NCBI GenBank assembly: GCA_041488095.1
Contig: JBGPOP010000042.1
Coordinates: forward strand, 1 to 39,150
Direction: 5' to 3'
Source: DASYPQ01 sp041488095
Lineage (GTDB): Bacteria > Planctomycetota > UBA1135 > GCA-002686595
Length of the DNA stretch: 39,150 bases
Below the pieces are notes generated by a model. The model worked only from the letters and a program-made list of their open reading frames with translations. It ran no database searches and was not told where the DNA came from. This document shows positions 1 through 7,787 of this stretch, in pieces (positions within the stretch are counted from its first letter, which is position 1; each line of letters starts with the position of its first letter). The position numbers and the translations under genes were made by a program.

Positions 1-165
1 CTGACCCTCTGGCGGCTGCCACAGCTCCAACTTGTTGCCCTCCGGGTCCATGACCCAACCGAACTTGCCGTACTCGGACTCTTCGACCTTCTCGTCCACA
101 GCGCAGCCTTCTTCCCGCAACTTGGCGAGCAACCCGATCGAGGTGTCCAGGGGCGCCAAGACTCG
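1..165 (-). pseudogene. C-terminal fragment of a VOC (glyoxalase/bleomycin-resistance) family protein
   Basis: Read leftward in the frame whose codons begin at positions divisible by three, this stretch encodes a typical end of a small VOC-superfamily protein: a helix like LLAKLREEGCAVDEK, then EYGKFGWVMDPEGNKLELWQ. The DPEGN-x-x-ELW signature is the last beta strand and carries the usual metal-ligand Glu. The family is normally about 120-150 residues. Here only about the last 50 are recognisable, and upstream the same frame loses all resemblance and has no start codon before it runs into the neighbouring lipoprotein gene. The stop lies beyond the left edge. I read it as a 5'-truncated remnant joined to the lipoprotein gene; an assembly chimera is the main alternative. 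The exact join (about 150-215) is an estimate. Confidence 0.6.
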
Positions 166-1436
166 CTTCGCGATCGCTCCAGGACGCACGGAACAACTCT
201 CCGAGGGACCTTGTCCGCCCTCGCCGGCGGCAGCAACAACCTCGGCCGCTCCCCCGCCTTCCGATCGCTGCGCGCGCCGAGCCACGCCCGCCAGGCCTGC
301 GCGTCGCCGCCCGGCTCCGAGGTCAGCGCGATCCAGCGCAGCGCCGGCACGAAGGCCTGCACCGCGCTCTCCGGAGCCGTGTCGACGAGCGGCGCGAGGA
401 GGTCGAGCGCGCGGGCGCGCTCCCCAGGCGCGATGCGCACGGCGATCGCCAGCGCACCGCGGAGCTCGACCGGGCTCGCGCCGGAGATCAGCGCGGCGAG
501 ATCCTCGGGTGCGGCCGCCGGCATCGAGGCGAGCGACGCCTCGAGCGCCGTCTCTTCCGCGGCGGCCGCGCGCAGCCGCATCGCGGGCAGCTCGCGCGCC
601 TTGCCTCCCGGACCGGGCGCTGGGATCTGCGCCGTCCCCGAGCGCAGGTCGATCTCGAAACGCAGGCGGACGGCGAGCGCTCCCGGAGAGCTCGCGAGGA
701 AAAACAGGGCCAGCGGGGTCTCGGTAGGCTTGCCTCGCTCGACGTGCAATCGACGGAGTTTGGCAAACGTTCGCGTCTCGACGGCGTCCTGCTCGACCCC
801 GCGCCGGTCGACGATCGAGCGGGTCACGAGCAAGGTCGCGGGCCCCGGTTCGATGTCGACCTGGGCTTCGATCGCGCTCTCCGCGACGAGGAACAGGCGC
901 GTGAAGCGGGCACCGGGCGGGGCGTCCGGCGACGGCTTCGCGACGATCTCGGGTCGGCATTCGAGCCGCAGGCGCAGGCTCGAGACCAAGGCGCGGCCGT
1001 CGAGGATGCGACGGTAGGCCTGTGCGATCTCGAGCAGACGGCCGCGCGGGCGGCGCAGCATCAGCCGGGCGAGGATCGCGGCAGCCTCGCGGTCGGCGCC
1101 TGCATCGACAGCGCGCTCGAGCGCCTGCAGCGCCGGCAAGAGCGTCGGATCGAGGTCGATGATCCTCTCCAAGGACCGCGCCACCTCGAGGGTCGGACCG
1201 CCGGGTTCGCGCGCGAGGACCCGGTCGAGGGCGGCGCGTGCTGCCGTGTAGCTCCTCGACGCGATCAAGCCCTGGACCCTCTCGAGGTCGGGGAGGAAGG
1301 CGGGATCGACGCCGTCCAGGCTGGGCGCGTGGAAGGCGACCGCGAACGAACTGCCTGAAGTCGGTGGGGCGCGCCCTGGCGACGAGCAAGCCAGGAGGAG
1401 GAGCGCCGCCGCCCCACAGGCTCCCACCCGCCTCAT
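1..1436 (-). CDS. Putative exported lipoprotein, 3' end abnormal (frame open to the window edge)
   Basis: Not recognised as a named family. ATG at 1436, preceded by AAGG ten bases upstream and only 14 bases after the rpsA stop, so probably co-transcribed with rpsA. The protein opens with MRRVGACGAAALLLLACSS, a signal peptide with an LLAC lipobox, so it should be lipidated and exported. Residues about 45-130 are helical and TPR-like (pairs such as ARAALDRVLAREPG). The middle looks beta-rich, and the last part is helical again (ALDLLAPLVDTAPESAV). Convincing protein-like sequence continues to about position 200 (roughly 410 residues). The frame then has no stop and passes over the VOC fragment in a different frame. 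The natural C-terminus is therefore missing or has been replaced. Function unknown; a periplasmic scaffold role would only be a guess. Confidence 0.6.
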   Translation of the reverse strand, partial: MRRVGACGAAALLLLACSSPGRAPPTSGSSFAVAFHAPSLDGVDPAFLPDLERVQGLIASRSYTAARAALDRVLAREPGGPTLEVARSLERIIDLDPTLLPALQALERAVDAGADREAAAILARLMLRRPRGRLLEIAQAYRRILDGRALVSSLRLRLECRPEIVAKPSPDAPPGARFTRLFLVAESAIEAQVDIEPGPATLLVTRSIVDRRGVEQDAVETRTFAKLRRLHVERGKPTETPLALFFLASSPGALAVRLRFEIDLRSGTAQIPAPGPGGKARELPAMRLRAAAAEETALEASLASMPAAAPEDLAALISGASPVELRGALAIAVRIAPGERARALDLLAPLVDTAPESAVQAFVPALRWIALTSEPGGDAQAWRAWLGARSDRKAGERPRLLLPPARADKVPRRVVPCVLERSRSESWRPWTPRSGCSPSCGKKAALWTRRSKSPSTASSVGSWTRRATSWSCGSRQRV

Positions 1437-1450
1437 GCCGGGCAGACCTT

Positions 1451-3283
1451 TCAGCCCCCGGCCTGCGGTTCGCTCGCCTGCGCGGCGGACTCCGTGTCGG
1501 CGTCCGGGGTCCCTGCGGCCGCCGCGGGCTCGCCCTCGGGCCGCGGCTCCTTGCGCTTCCTCTCGCGCGTGGGCCCCGCCTCGGCCTTGGGCGCCTCGAC
1601 CTTGGGAGCGGGCGGCAGGTTGTCGTTCTCCTCGAAGTCGGCGTGGACGAACGACAGGCCGATCTTGCGCTCGTCCGTGTCGACCCGGATCACGCGCACC
1701 TCGACCTTCATGCCCGGCCGCAAGATGTCCTCGACGTTCGTGATCTTGCCGCCGTCGGAGAGCTCCGAGATGTGCAGCAGACCCTCGAGGTCCTCCTCGA
1801 GCTTCACGAACGCGCCGAAGTTGGTGATCTTGGTCACATAGCCCGAGAGCAGGTCCCCGACGTGGTAGTTCTGCGGGATCTTCTCGTGCCAGGGGTCGGG
1901 GAGGAGCTGCTTCTTGCCCAGCGCGATGCGCTTCTTCTCCTTGTCCACCGAGAGCACGACACACTGCAGGCGGTCGCCCTTCTTCACCATCTCCGACGGG
2001 TGCGCGATCTTCTTGGTCCAGCTCATGTCCGAGACGTGGAGGAGGCCGTCGATCCCCTCCTCGATCTCGACGAACGCGCCGTAGGACGTCAGATTGCGAA
2101 CCGTGCCCTCGATGACCGTGCCGAGCGGGTAGTGCCCTTCGACGAGGTCCCAGGGGTTCGTCTCGGCCTGCTTGATGCCGAGCGAGATCTCCTGCTTCTG
2201 ATGGTCGTACTCGAGCACGACCACGCTGAGCTTGTCGCCGGTCTTGACCAGCTCGCTGGGATGGTTGATGCGCTTCGTCCAGCTCATCTCCGAGATGTGG
2301 ACGAGGCCCTCGATGCCATCCTCGAGCTTCACGAAAGCGCCGTAGGTCATGATGTTCACGACCTCACCCAGGTGCTTCGTGCCGACCGGGTAGCGGCTCT
2401 CGATGCCGTCCCAGGGGCTGGCCGTGCGCTGCTTCAAGCCCAGGGCGATGCGCTCGCGGTCCTGGTCGACGCGCAGCACGACGACCTCGATCTCCTGGTC
2501 GATCTTGACCATCTCGCTGGGATGGTTGATGCGGCCCCAGGACATGTCGGTGATGTGCAGGAGGCCGTCGATGCCGCCCAGGTCCACGAACACGCCGAAG
2601 TCGGCGATGTTCTTGACGGTCCCCTTGCGCACCTGACCCTCCTGGATGTCGGAGAGCAGATGCTCCTTCTGCTTCTGACGCTCCTCCTCGAGGAGCTTCC
2701 TGCGGCTGACGACGATGTTCATCCGCTCGGGGTCGATCTTGATGATCCGGGCGCGAATCGGCTCGTTCAGGAAGTCCGAGATGTCGTGCGTGCGGCGCAG
2801 ATTGACCTGCGAGGCGGGGAGGAACACGTTGACGCCCTCGACGTCGACGAGGAGGCCGCCCTTGATCTTGCGCTGGACGATGCCCTGGATCTCGTCGCCT
2901 TCCTTGTACTTGGCCGAGACCGTCTCCCACGCGCGCATCCGGTCGGCGCGGCGCTTGGAGATCATCGCCGAGTCGTTGTCGTCGAGCCCCTCGTAGAACA
3001 CCCCGAAGATGTCGCCCGGCTTGGGCAGCTTCTCGCCGAACTCCGCGATCGCGATATGGCCCTCGGACTTCCCGCCCACGTCCATGACCACCGTGCCCGT
3101 GCGCTCGTCGATCCAGTCGACCTTGGCTTGGACGACCGTGCCCGGCCTGAGATCCTTGACGGATTCGATCACGCGCTCGGAGAGCTGCGCGTCGGAGAGC
3201 CCGCCCAGGGCGGTCTGGATCCTCTTCTCCAGCTCCGCGGGGTCGAGCTCGAACTGACGAATCCTGGTGGTGGCGAGGGCCAT
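1451..3283 (-). CDS. rpsA: 30S ribosomal protein S1
   Basis: S1 brings mRNA to the 30S subunit and is needed to initiate on messages with weak or structured leaders. The 610-residue product has six S1 (OB-fold) domains at about residues 46-111, 127-195, 214-284, 301-371, 388-458 and 475-545. Domains 3-5 carry the classic GAFV...GLLHISDMSW pattern; domains 1 and 2 are the divergent ribosome-binding type. The tail after residue 550 is rich in Pro, Ala, Glu and Lys and looks disordered. Length is slightly above the 557 residues of E. coli S1. The start is the only sensible ATG, but no Shine-Dalgarno sequence precedes it (see the leader entry). The fused cmk-plsC gene lies 151 bases upstream on the same strand, matching the common cmk-rpsA order. 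Confidence 0.97.
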   Translation of the reverse strand: MALATTRIRQFELDPAELEKRIQTALGGLSDAQLSERVIESVKDLRPGTVVQAKVDWIDERTGTVVMDVGGKSEGHIAIAEFGEKLPKPGDIFGVFYEGLDDNDSAMISKRRADRMRAWETVSAKYKEGDEIQGIVQRKIKGGLLVDVEGVNVFLPASQVNLRRTHDISDFLNEPIRARIIKIDPERMNIVVSRRKLLEEERQKQKEHLLSDIQEGQVRKGTVKNIADFGVFVDLGGIDGLLHITDMSWGRINHPSEMVKIDQEIEVVVLRVDQDRERIALGLKQRTASPWDGIESRYPVGTKHLGEVVNIMTYGAFVKLEDGIEGLVHISEMSWTKRINHPSELVKTGDKLSVVVLEYDHQKQEISLGIKQAETNPWDLVEGHYPLGTVIEGTVRNLTSYGAFVEIEEGIDGLLHVSDMSWTKKIAHPSEMVKKGDRLQCVVLSVDKEKKRIALGKKQLLPDPWHEKIPQNYHVGDLLSGYVTKITNFGAFVKLEEDLEGLLHISELSDGGKITNVEDILRPGMKVEVRVIRVDTDERKIGLSFVHADFEENDNLPPAPKVEAPKAEAGPTRERKRKEPRPEGEPAAAAGTPDADTESAAQASEPQAGG

Positions 3284-3434
3284 AAAGGGAACGGTGAATC
3301 TCTGGGGGTTTCGGGAGGAGCGCCGCGCCTCGCGGCCGCCCGTGAAGGCTCCTCCGTCTGCGCTTGCGCCGGCGGAAAAAGCGCACGAGTCTAGCCGGGG
3401 GCGAAGCGCGCTTGCAATCGGATTCGGGGCGGTT
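3284..3434 (-). promoter_or_regulatory. rpsA leader with nested inverted repeats and no Shine-Dalgarno
   Basis: The 151 bases before rpsA contain an 8-bp perfect stem, GGAGGAGC at 3314-3321 pairing with GCTCCTCC at 3348-3355. Inside it is a 6-bp hairpin, GCCGCG/CGCGGC with a three-base loop. On the rpsA strand the structure ends about 30 bases before the ATG, followed by a pyrimidine-rich stretch (accgttcccttt) with no purine-rich ribosome site. E. coli rpsA also lacks a normal Shine-Dalgarno and is autoregulated by S1 through leader hairpins. Similar control here is inference. A plain GC-rich hairpin without function is the alternative. Confidence 0.45.
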
Positions 3435-4733
3435 TCAGGGCGCGGGCGGGACGGAGGCGAAGGAGCCGTCCCCGATCATGCCCCGGACCGCCTCCTCCAA
3501 TCGCTCGCGGGCGTTTTCGACGCGAGGATCGATCGGTGTGCCGAAGCGCACACCGATCCGCTTGGGCCAGGGGATGATCCTTCCGCGCGGCCAGGCCTGG
3601 AATCCGCCGCGGATCCCGACCGGGACGATCGGCACGCCCGCCAGGCGCGCGGCCATCACGGCCCCGCCCTTGAACGAGCCGGGGCGTCCGTCCCGCGTCC
3701 GAGTGCCCTCGGGGTAGATCGCGACCAGGTCGCCGGCCGAGAGGTGGGCGGCCATCGCGCGCAGGGCGGCCCGGTCGCTCGTGCCGCGCTGGATCAGGAT
3801 CGCTCCGCACTGGCGCATCGTGAAGGCGAGCCACCACCACTCCGCCAACGTGTCGCGCGCGACGAAGGTGACATGGCGCGGGATGGAGGCGCCGACGACC
3901 AGGATGTCGAGGTAGGACTGGTGGTTGGCGGCCAGGAGAGCCCCGCTGTCACGGGGAATGTTCTCGAGCCCTTCGATCTTCAGGCGGAACCAGAGCCGGC
4001 AGAACGTGCGGTCGAGCAGGTAGAGCAGGCGGTAGAAGAGGGTCGCACGCGAAGCCGTGGGATTCCGGAGCGCGGCCTCCCTCCCCTTCTGCGGGTCCCC
4101 ACGTACCACGGCCAGGATCGCCTCCGCGACGCCGCGCGCGTCGAGATCGTCGGTGTCGATCCGCATCGCATCGCTCGCCTGGACGAGCGGCGAGTCCTCG
4201 CGCGTGCTGTCGAGCCGATCGCGCCGGCGGATCTCGTCCTGAATCTCGGCCAAGCGCCCGGGCGAGCCCATCTCGGCCGCACGTCTCTGCGCACGGACCT
4301 CCGGGCTGGCCGTGAGGAAGAACTTGAAGTCCGCGTCGGGGAACACGACCGAGCCGATGTCGCGTCCCTCGGCCACGATGCCGCGGTCGCCCAATGCCCG
4401 CGCGCGCTGCAGGGGCACGATGGCGGCCCGGACGCCGGAGTGCGAAGAGACCGCCGACACCGCCCGCGTGACCGCTTCGCTCCGGATCGCGGGCTCGCCC
4501 GGTCGGCCGTCGACGAGGATCTTGCCCTGAGGGTCGAATGCGATCCGGATGGAACGCGCGACCCGCGCGCAACCCTCCGCGTCGGAGGGATCGATCCCCT
4601 GCGCCAGGGCCTCGCGCGCGACCGCGCGGTACATCGCGCCCGTGTCGAGCAGCTCGAGCTCGAGGGCCTGTGCGACGGCCCTCGCCACCGTGCTCTTGCC
4701 CGCTGCGGCGGGGCCGTCGATGGCGATGATCAT
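3435..4733 (-). CDS. cmk-plsC: Fused cytidylate kinase / 1-acylglycerol-3-phosphate acyltransferase
   Basis: One 432-residue reading frame carries two enzymes. Residues 1 to about 215 are a (d)CMP kinase, which phosphorylates CMP and dCMP with ATP: P-loop GPAAAGKST at 7-15, LLDTGAMYRAVA near 28-39, IVAEGRDIGSVVFPDA near 119-134, and a lid containing RRRDRLDS. Residues about 235-432 are a PlsC-type acyltransferase, which adds the second acyl chain in phosphatidic acid synthesis at the inner membrane: NHQSYLD (NHx4D motif) at 270-276 and YPEGTR near 340-345. Each half is about full length and all catalytic motifs are present, so both activities are expected. The linker (about 215-235) is short and Arg-rich. 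cmk lying next to rpsA, and plsC next to cmk, are common separate orders; here the first two are joined. Confidence 0.93.
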   Translation of the reverse strand: MIIAIDGPAAAGKSTVARAVAQALELELLDTGAMYRAVAREALAQGIDPSDAEGCARVARSIRIAFDPQGKILVDGRPGEPAIRSEAVTRAVSAVSSHSGVRAAIVPLQRARALGDRGIVAEGRDIGSVVFPDADFKFFLTASPEVRAQRRAAEMGSPGRLAEIQDEIRRRDRLDSTREDSPLVQASDAMRIDTDDLDARGVAEAILAVVRGDPQKGREAALRNPTASRATLFYRLLYLLDRTFCRLWFRLKIEGLENIPRDSGALLAANHQSYLDILVVGASIPRHVTFVARDTLAEWWWLAFTMRQCGAILIQRGTSDRAALRAMAAHLSAGDLVAIYPEGTRTRDGRPGSFKGGAVMAARLAGVPIVPVGIRGGFQAWPRGRIIPWPKRIGVRFGTPIDPRVENARERLEEAVRGMIGDGSFASVPPAP

Positions 4734-4877
4734 CCTGGCTCGAGGACGCGCGGGTCGGCGCGGCCGCGATTGTCGGGAGGGCTGTGGCTCGGGTCAACGC
4801 GCGCGTCGGCGTGGCCTTCCGCGCGCGGGGGCCGCTCGGGTGCTTTCCGGCGAGGTGCGGTGCAGGTGCGGACCAGG

Positions 4878-5678
4878 CTAGTCGGCAACGGATCCGGATG
4901 AAACCACGCGCAACTCACCGCTCGCGTCGACCTCCAAGACGTCGCGAGCGCCGCCGAAAGCGTCGAGGACGATCCAGCGCGGGCCGCCGGCTGGGTTGAC
5001 GTCGCGGAAGGCGTGCGCGTGGCCGCAGACCACGACCTCGGCGGAATGACGGGCTGCCAACGCCCGGCAGGCCGACTCCTGCATGGCCTTCTCTTCCGGC
5101 AGCTTGGCGCCGACAGCCCGCACCGACGACCGGCGCAGCCGGCGGGCGAGGAAAGCGGCCAGAGGCAGCGGGAGGCGAGGCACGATCGCCGTGATCGGGG
5201 GCGAGCGGACGATCTTGCGCAAGCGCTGATAGCCGCCGTCCTGCGTGCACAGCTCGTCGCCGTGGATCAGGAGCACGCGGCGGGCCTCGCCGCCGCCGCC
5301 GATCAAGCCGACCAGACCGCGCGGATGCACCCTGGCGCCCGTCCGCGCCTCGAACCGGCCGTCGAGCAGGAAGTCGCGGTTTCCGTGGACCACGTCGACG
5401 CGTGTCCCGCGCGCGACGAATTCGCGCAAGGCGTCGAGCACGGCCGGCCCGCACGGCAGGCGCTCTTGCGCCGGGCCGACCCACACGTCGAAGAGATCGC
5501 CGAGGACGACGAGTCGCGGCACGCCGGATAGCCCGGCCAGCCAGCGGATGAACGCTCGCGGTCCTTCCGCAGCGGCGAGGTCGAGGTGCAGGTCGGCGAC
5601 GATCCTCGTCCCCGGCTCGAGCGCGACCTCGGGAAGCGCCGCCGCGTCGACCGTCGACTCCCCCACTCTCCGCCTCAC
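4878..5678 (-). CDS. UDP-2,3-diacylglucosamine pyrophosphatase-like metallophosphoesterase (LpxH-like)
   Basis: A calcineurin-fold phosphoesterase of 266 residues. The metal-binding motifs appear in order: ADLHLD (about 28-33), GDLFDVW (about 60), HGNRDFLL (about 99), LLIHGDELC, and GHAHAF near the C-terminus. GDLFD plus GNRDFLL and length favour LpxH, the lipid A enzyme that cleaves UDP-2,3-diacylglucosamine at the inner membrane, over general phosphodiesterases. I chose GTG at 5678 because it overlaps the stop of the upstream regulator by four bases (GTGA) and has GAGGA just before it; an ATG 69 bases further upstream would lie deep inside that gene. Translation is therefore probably coupled to the sigma-54 activator. 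YbbF-type relatives with other substrates cannot be excluded. Confidence 0.75.
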   Translation of the reverse strand: MRRRVGESTVDAAALPEVALEPGTRIVADLHLDLAAAEGPRAFIRWLAGLSGVPRLVVLGDLFDVWVGPAQERLPCGPAVLDALREFVARGTRVDVVHGNRDFLLDGRFEARTGARVHPRGLVGLIGGGGEARRVLLIHGDELCTQDGGYQRLRKIVRSPPITAIVPRLPLPLAAFLARRLRRSSVRAVGAKLPEEKAMQESACRALAARHSAEVVVCGHAHAFRDVNPAGGPRWIVLDAFGGARDVLEVDASGELRVVSSGSVAD

Positions 5679-7057
5679 GCGTCCTCGGGCGGCGCCGCGC
5701 TCGTCCCGCCCGGGACCTCGATCCCGAAGTCGCGGATCTTCTCCCACAGGACCTTGCGCGAGATCCCGAGCAGCTCGGCGGTCTGCGATCGGTGGCCGCC
5801 GGTGAGCTTCAGCGCGCGCTGGATGTGCTCGACCTCCCTCTCGCGCAGCACCGCGCGCAGGGGCCGCACCTTCTCGGGCGGCTCGGTCGCGCCGCGCCAG
5901 CGCGAGTCGAGAGGTAAGAGGTCCTCGGCCGAGAGCTCCGTGCGCGAGCCTGCCAGCGCGATCGCGCGCTGGATCGCATTCTCGAGCTCGCGCACGTTCC
6001 CGGGCCAGGGGTAGCGCTCGAGCAGCCCGAGCGTCGAGCGCGCCAGCGTGTACTTCCTGCCTCCCCCGTGCCGCTCGACGAGGTGCGCGACGAGCAGCGG
6101 CACGTCGCCCGCGCGCTCGCGCAGCGGGGGCAGGAGCACCGGCACGACCTGGATGCGATAGAACAGGTCCTCGCGGAAGCGACCCTCCTTCACGCGCTCG
6201 CGCAGGGACACCTTCGTCGCGGCCACGACGCGGATGTCGACCGTGCGCGTGGTCTCCCCGCCCACGCGCTCGAAGCTCCTCTCCTGGAGCACGCGCAGGA
6301 CCTTCACCTGGACCGCCACGGGCATGTCGTCGATGTCGTCCAGGAACAGCGTCCCGCCGTGGGCCAGCTCAAAGCGCCCCTTGCGCTCGCGGTGGGCGTC
6401 CGTGAAGGCGCCCTTCTCGTGCCCGAAGAGCTCCGCCTCGAGCAGCGATTCGGGCAGCGCACCGCACGAGAGGGCCACGAACGGTCCGCTCCCACGCGGA
6501 CTGGCGCGGTGGATCGCGCGCGCGATCCTCTCCTTCCCCGTGCCGCTCTCGCCCTGGATCAGCACGGTGGCGTCGGTCGCCGCCACCGTGCGCACCCGCT
6601 CGAAGACCGCGCGCATCGCGTCGGAAGCCCCGACCACGCCCTGGAAGCCGAGCGCAGGCTCGAGGTCCGCGCGCAGCCTCGCGTTCTCGGCCTCCAGCGC
6701 CCGCACGCGCGCGAACGAGTCGACCATGCGCACGAGCGCCTCGTTCCGGAAGGGCTTCTGGACGTAGTTGCGCGCGCCCAGCGCCATGGCCTCGACCGCC
6801 TGGTCGACCGTCGCGTACCCGGTCAGGATCACGACCGGACGCGAGGGGTCCAGATCCAGCGAGCGCTTGAGCACGGCCATCCCGCCCTCGCCGGGCATGC
6901 GCATGTCGGTCAGCACCGCCTCGGGCGCCTCCCGCTCGAGGATCGCGATCGCCGCGGCCGTGTCGGCCGCAGAGAGGACGACGTGGCCCGCCGCCTCGAG
7001 CGCGTCGCTGAGCGTCACCGCGATCGTGACCTCGTCCTCCGCCAGGAGCACGCGCAT
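5675..7057 (-). CDS. Sigma-54-dependent response regulator (NtrC family) with GAFTDA variant
   Basis: A 460-residue bacterial enhancer-binding protein. Residues 1-120 are a receiver with an intact site: LLAEDE acidic pocket, TDMRMP phospho-accepting Asp, TGYAT, and the conserved Lys in YVQKPF. The AAA+ domain (about 140-370) has Walker A GESGTGKE, a Walker B-type LFLDDIDDM, and the arginine-finger/sensor region FREDLFYRI. A Fis-type helix-turn-helix lies at the end (HRSQTAELLGISRKVLWEKI). The loop that touches sigma-54 reads GAFTDA instead of the usual GAFTGA. The start is the ATG of MRVLLAEDE, ten bases after the stop of the GGDEF gene upstream. Its kinase is not in the window. Targets unknown. 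The rpoN gene lies 2.4 kb away on the other strand. Confidence 0.9.
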   Translation of the reverse strand: MRVLLAEDEVTIAVTLSDALEAAGHVVLSAADTAAAIAILEREAPEAVLTDMRMPGEGGMAVLKRSLDLDPSRPVVILTGYATVDQAVEAMALGARNYVQKPFRNEALVRMVDSFARVRALEAENARLRADLEPALGFQGVVGASDAMRAVFERVRTVAATDATVLIQGESGTGKERIARAIHRASPRGSGPFVALSCGALPESLLEAELFGHEKGAFTDAHRERKGRFELAHGGTLFLDDIDDMPVAVQVKVLRVLQERSFERVGGETTRTVDIRVVAATKVSLRERVKEGRFREDLFYRIQVVPVLLPPLRERAGDVPLLVAHLVERHGGGRKYTLARSTLGLLERYPWPGNVRELENAIQRAIALAGSRTELSAEDLLPLDSRWRGATEPPEKVRPLRAVLREREVEHIQRALKLTGGHRSQTAELLGISRKVLWEKIRDFGIEVPGGTSAAPPEDA

Positions 7058-7067
7058 GCCGGACGTC

Positions 7068-7607
7068 TCAGGACGCCGGAGGTGCAGGTCCGGCTCCGGC
7101 GCGATCGGCGCAGCGGTCGCCGCCTGCCCCGACCGCGTCGGCCAGCGCCTCTTCGGCGGAGGCGAGCAGCGCATCGTGGAACATCGAGACCTCGCCCCCG
7201 GTGGAGGCGGACCCGATCGAAAGGGTGATCGGGAAGGGCTCGGGGATCCGCTCGGGCCGGATCCCCCGCGCGCTGTCGACCAGGCGCCTGGCGAGAACGC
7301 GCATGCCTGCGGCTTCGGTGTGCGGGATCACGGCGATCAGGCGGTCGTCGGCCGTGCGCCCCAGGTAGTCGGAGGACCGCGTCGCCCTGCGCAGCAGGTC
7401 GACGACGCCGTCGAGCACGCGCTCCTTGACGTCGTAGCCGAACCGGTCGCGCAGGGACTCCAGGCGGTCGACCGCGATCACCAGGCACGAGAGCGGGTAG
7501 CGGTGGCGCCGCGCGCGGTTGAACTCGATGCGCAGCACGTGCTGGATCTGGGCCACGGAGTACAGGCCGCGGGGCTCGGGCGGAGGGGCAAGCGTGTCGT
7601 CGGTCAT
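7068..7607 (-). CDS. Degenerate GGDEF-domain protein
   Basis: A 179-residue cytosolic protein that is almost only a GGDEF domain. The fold signature is clear: HVLRIEFNRARRHRYPLSCLVIAVDRLESL at the start (positions with IEFNRARR and LVIAVD), then SDYLGRTADDRLIAVIPHT where the active-site GG(D/E)EF should be, then RLVDSARG and ITLSIGSAS. The signature loop reads TADDR, so the two glycines and the catalytic Glu are missing. Diguanylate cyclase activity is unlikely, and the protein may bind nucleotide or act by protein contact. It ends ten bases before the sigma-54 regulator, which suggests a two-gene unit. No sensor or membrane domain is attached. ATG at 7607 is the first Met before the domain. 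Confidence 0.75.
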   Translation of the reverse strand: MTDDTLAPPPEPRGLYSVAQIQHVLRIEFNRARRHRYPLSCLVIAVDRLESLRDRFGYDVKERVLDGVVDLLRRATRSSDYLGRTADDRLIAVIPHTEAAGMRVLARRLVDSARGIRPERIPEPFPITLSIGSASTGGEVSMFHDALLASAEEALADAVGAGGDRCADRAGAGPAPPAS

Positions 7608-7750
7608 CGTGCGGCGCGCGGAACCGGAAGTGCGATCGAGGCGGCGGGCTGCGTTGTAGCCGATCCGGTGCCCGAGGTCACGTACCGCGGCGCGTCGCGC
7701 GTGCTGCAAGTCCCCGGGGATCGCGCGTAGCCGCGGCGGGTCGGCCTCAC

Positions 7751-7756
7751 TATGCT
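7751..7756 (+). promoter_or_regulatory. Possible -10 element for the exported protein at 7788
   Basis: TATGCT lies 32 bases before the ATG at 7788 in the 180-base gap between divergent genes. It matches the pattern TATnCT also found before rpoN and efp. No good -35 box is seen. Confidence 0.35.
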
Positions 7757-7787
7757 CTGCCCTGGCGGCACCCCGCCGCACGGATCG

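Noticed and set aside
1238..3394. Long + strand open frame opposite rpsA
   Set aside because: Leu/Val/Asp/His-rich mirror of the S1 repeats; rpsA on the other strand is certain.
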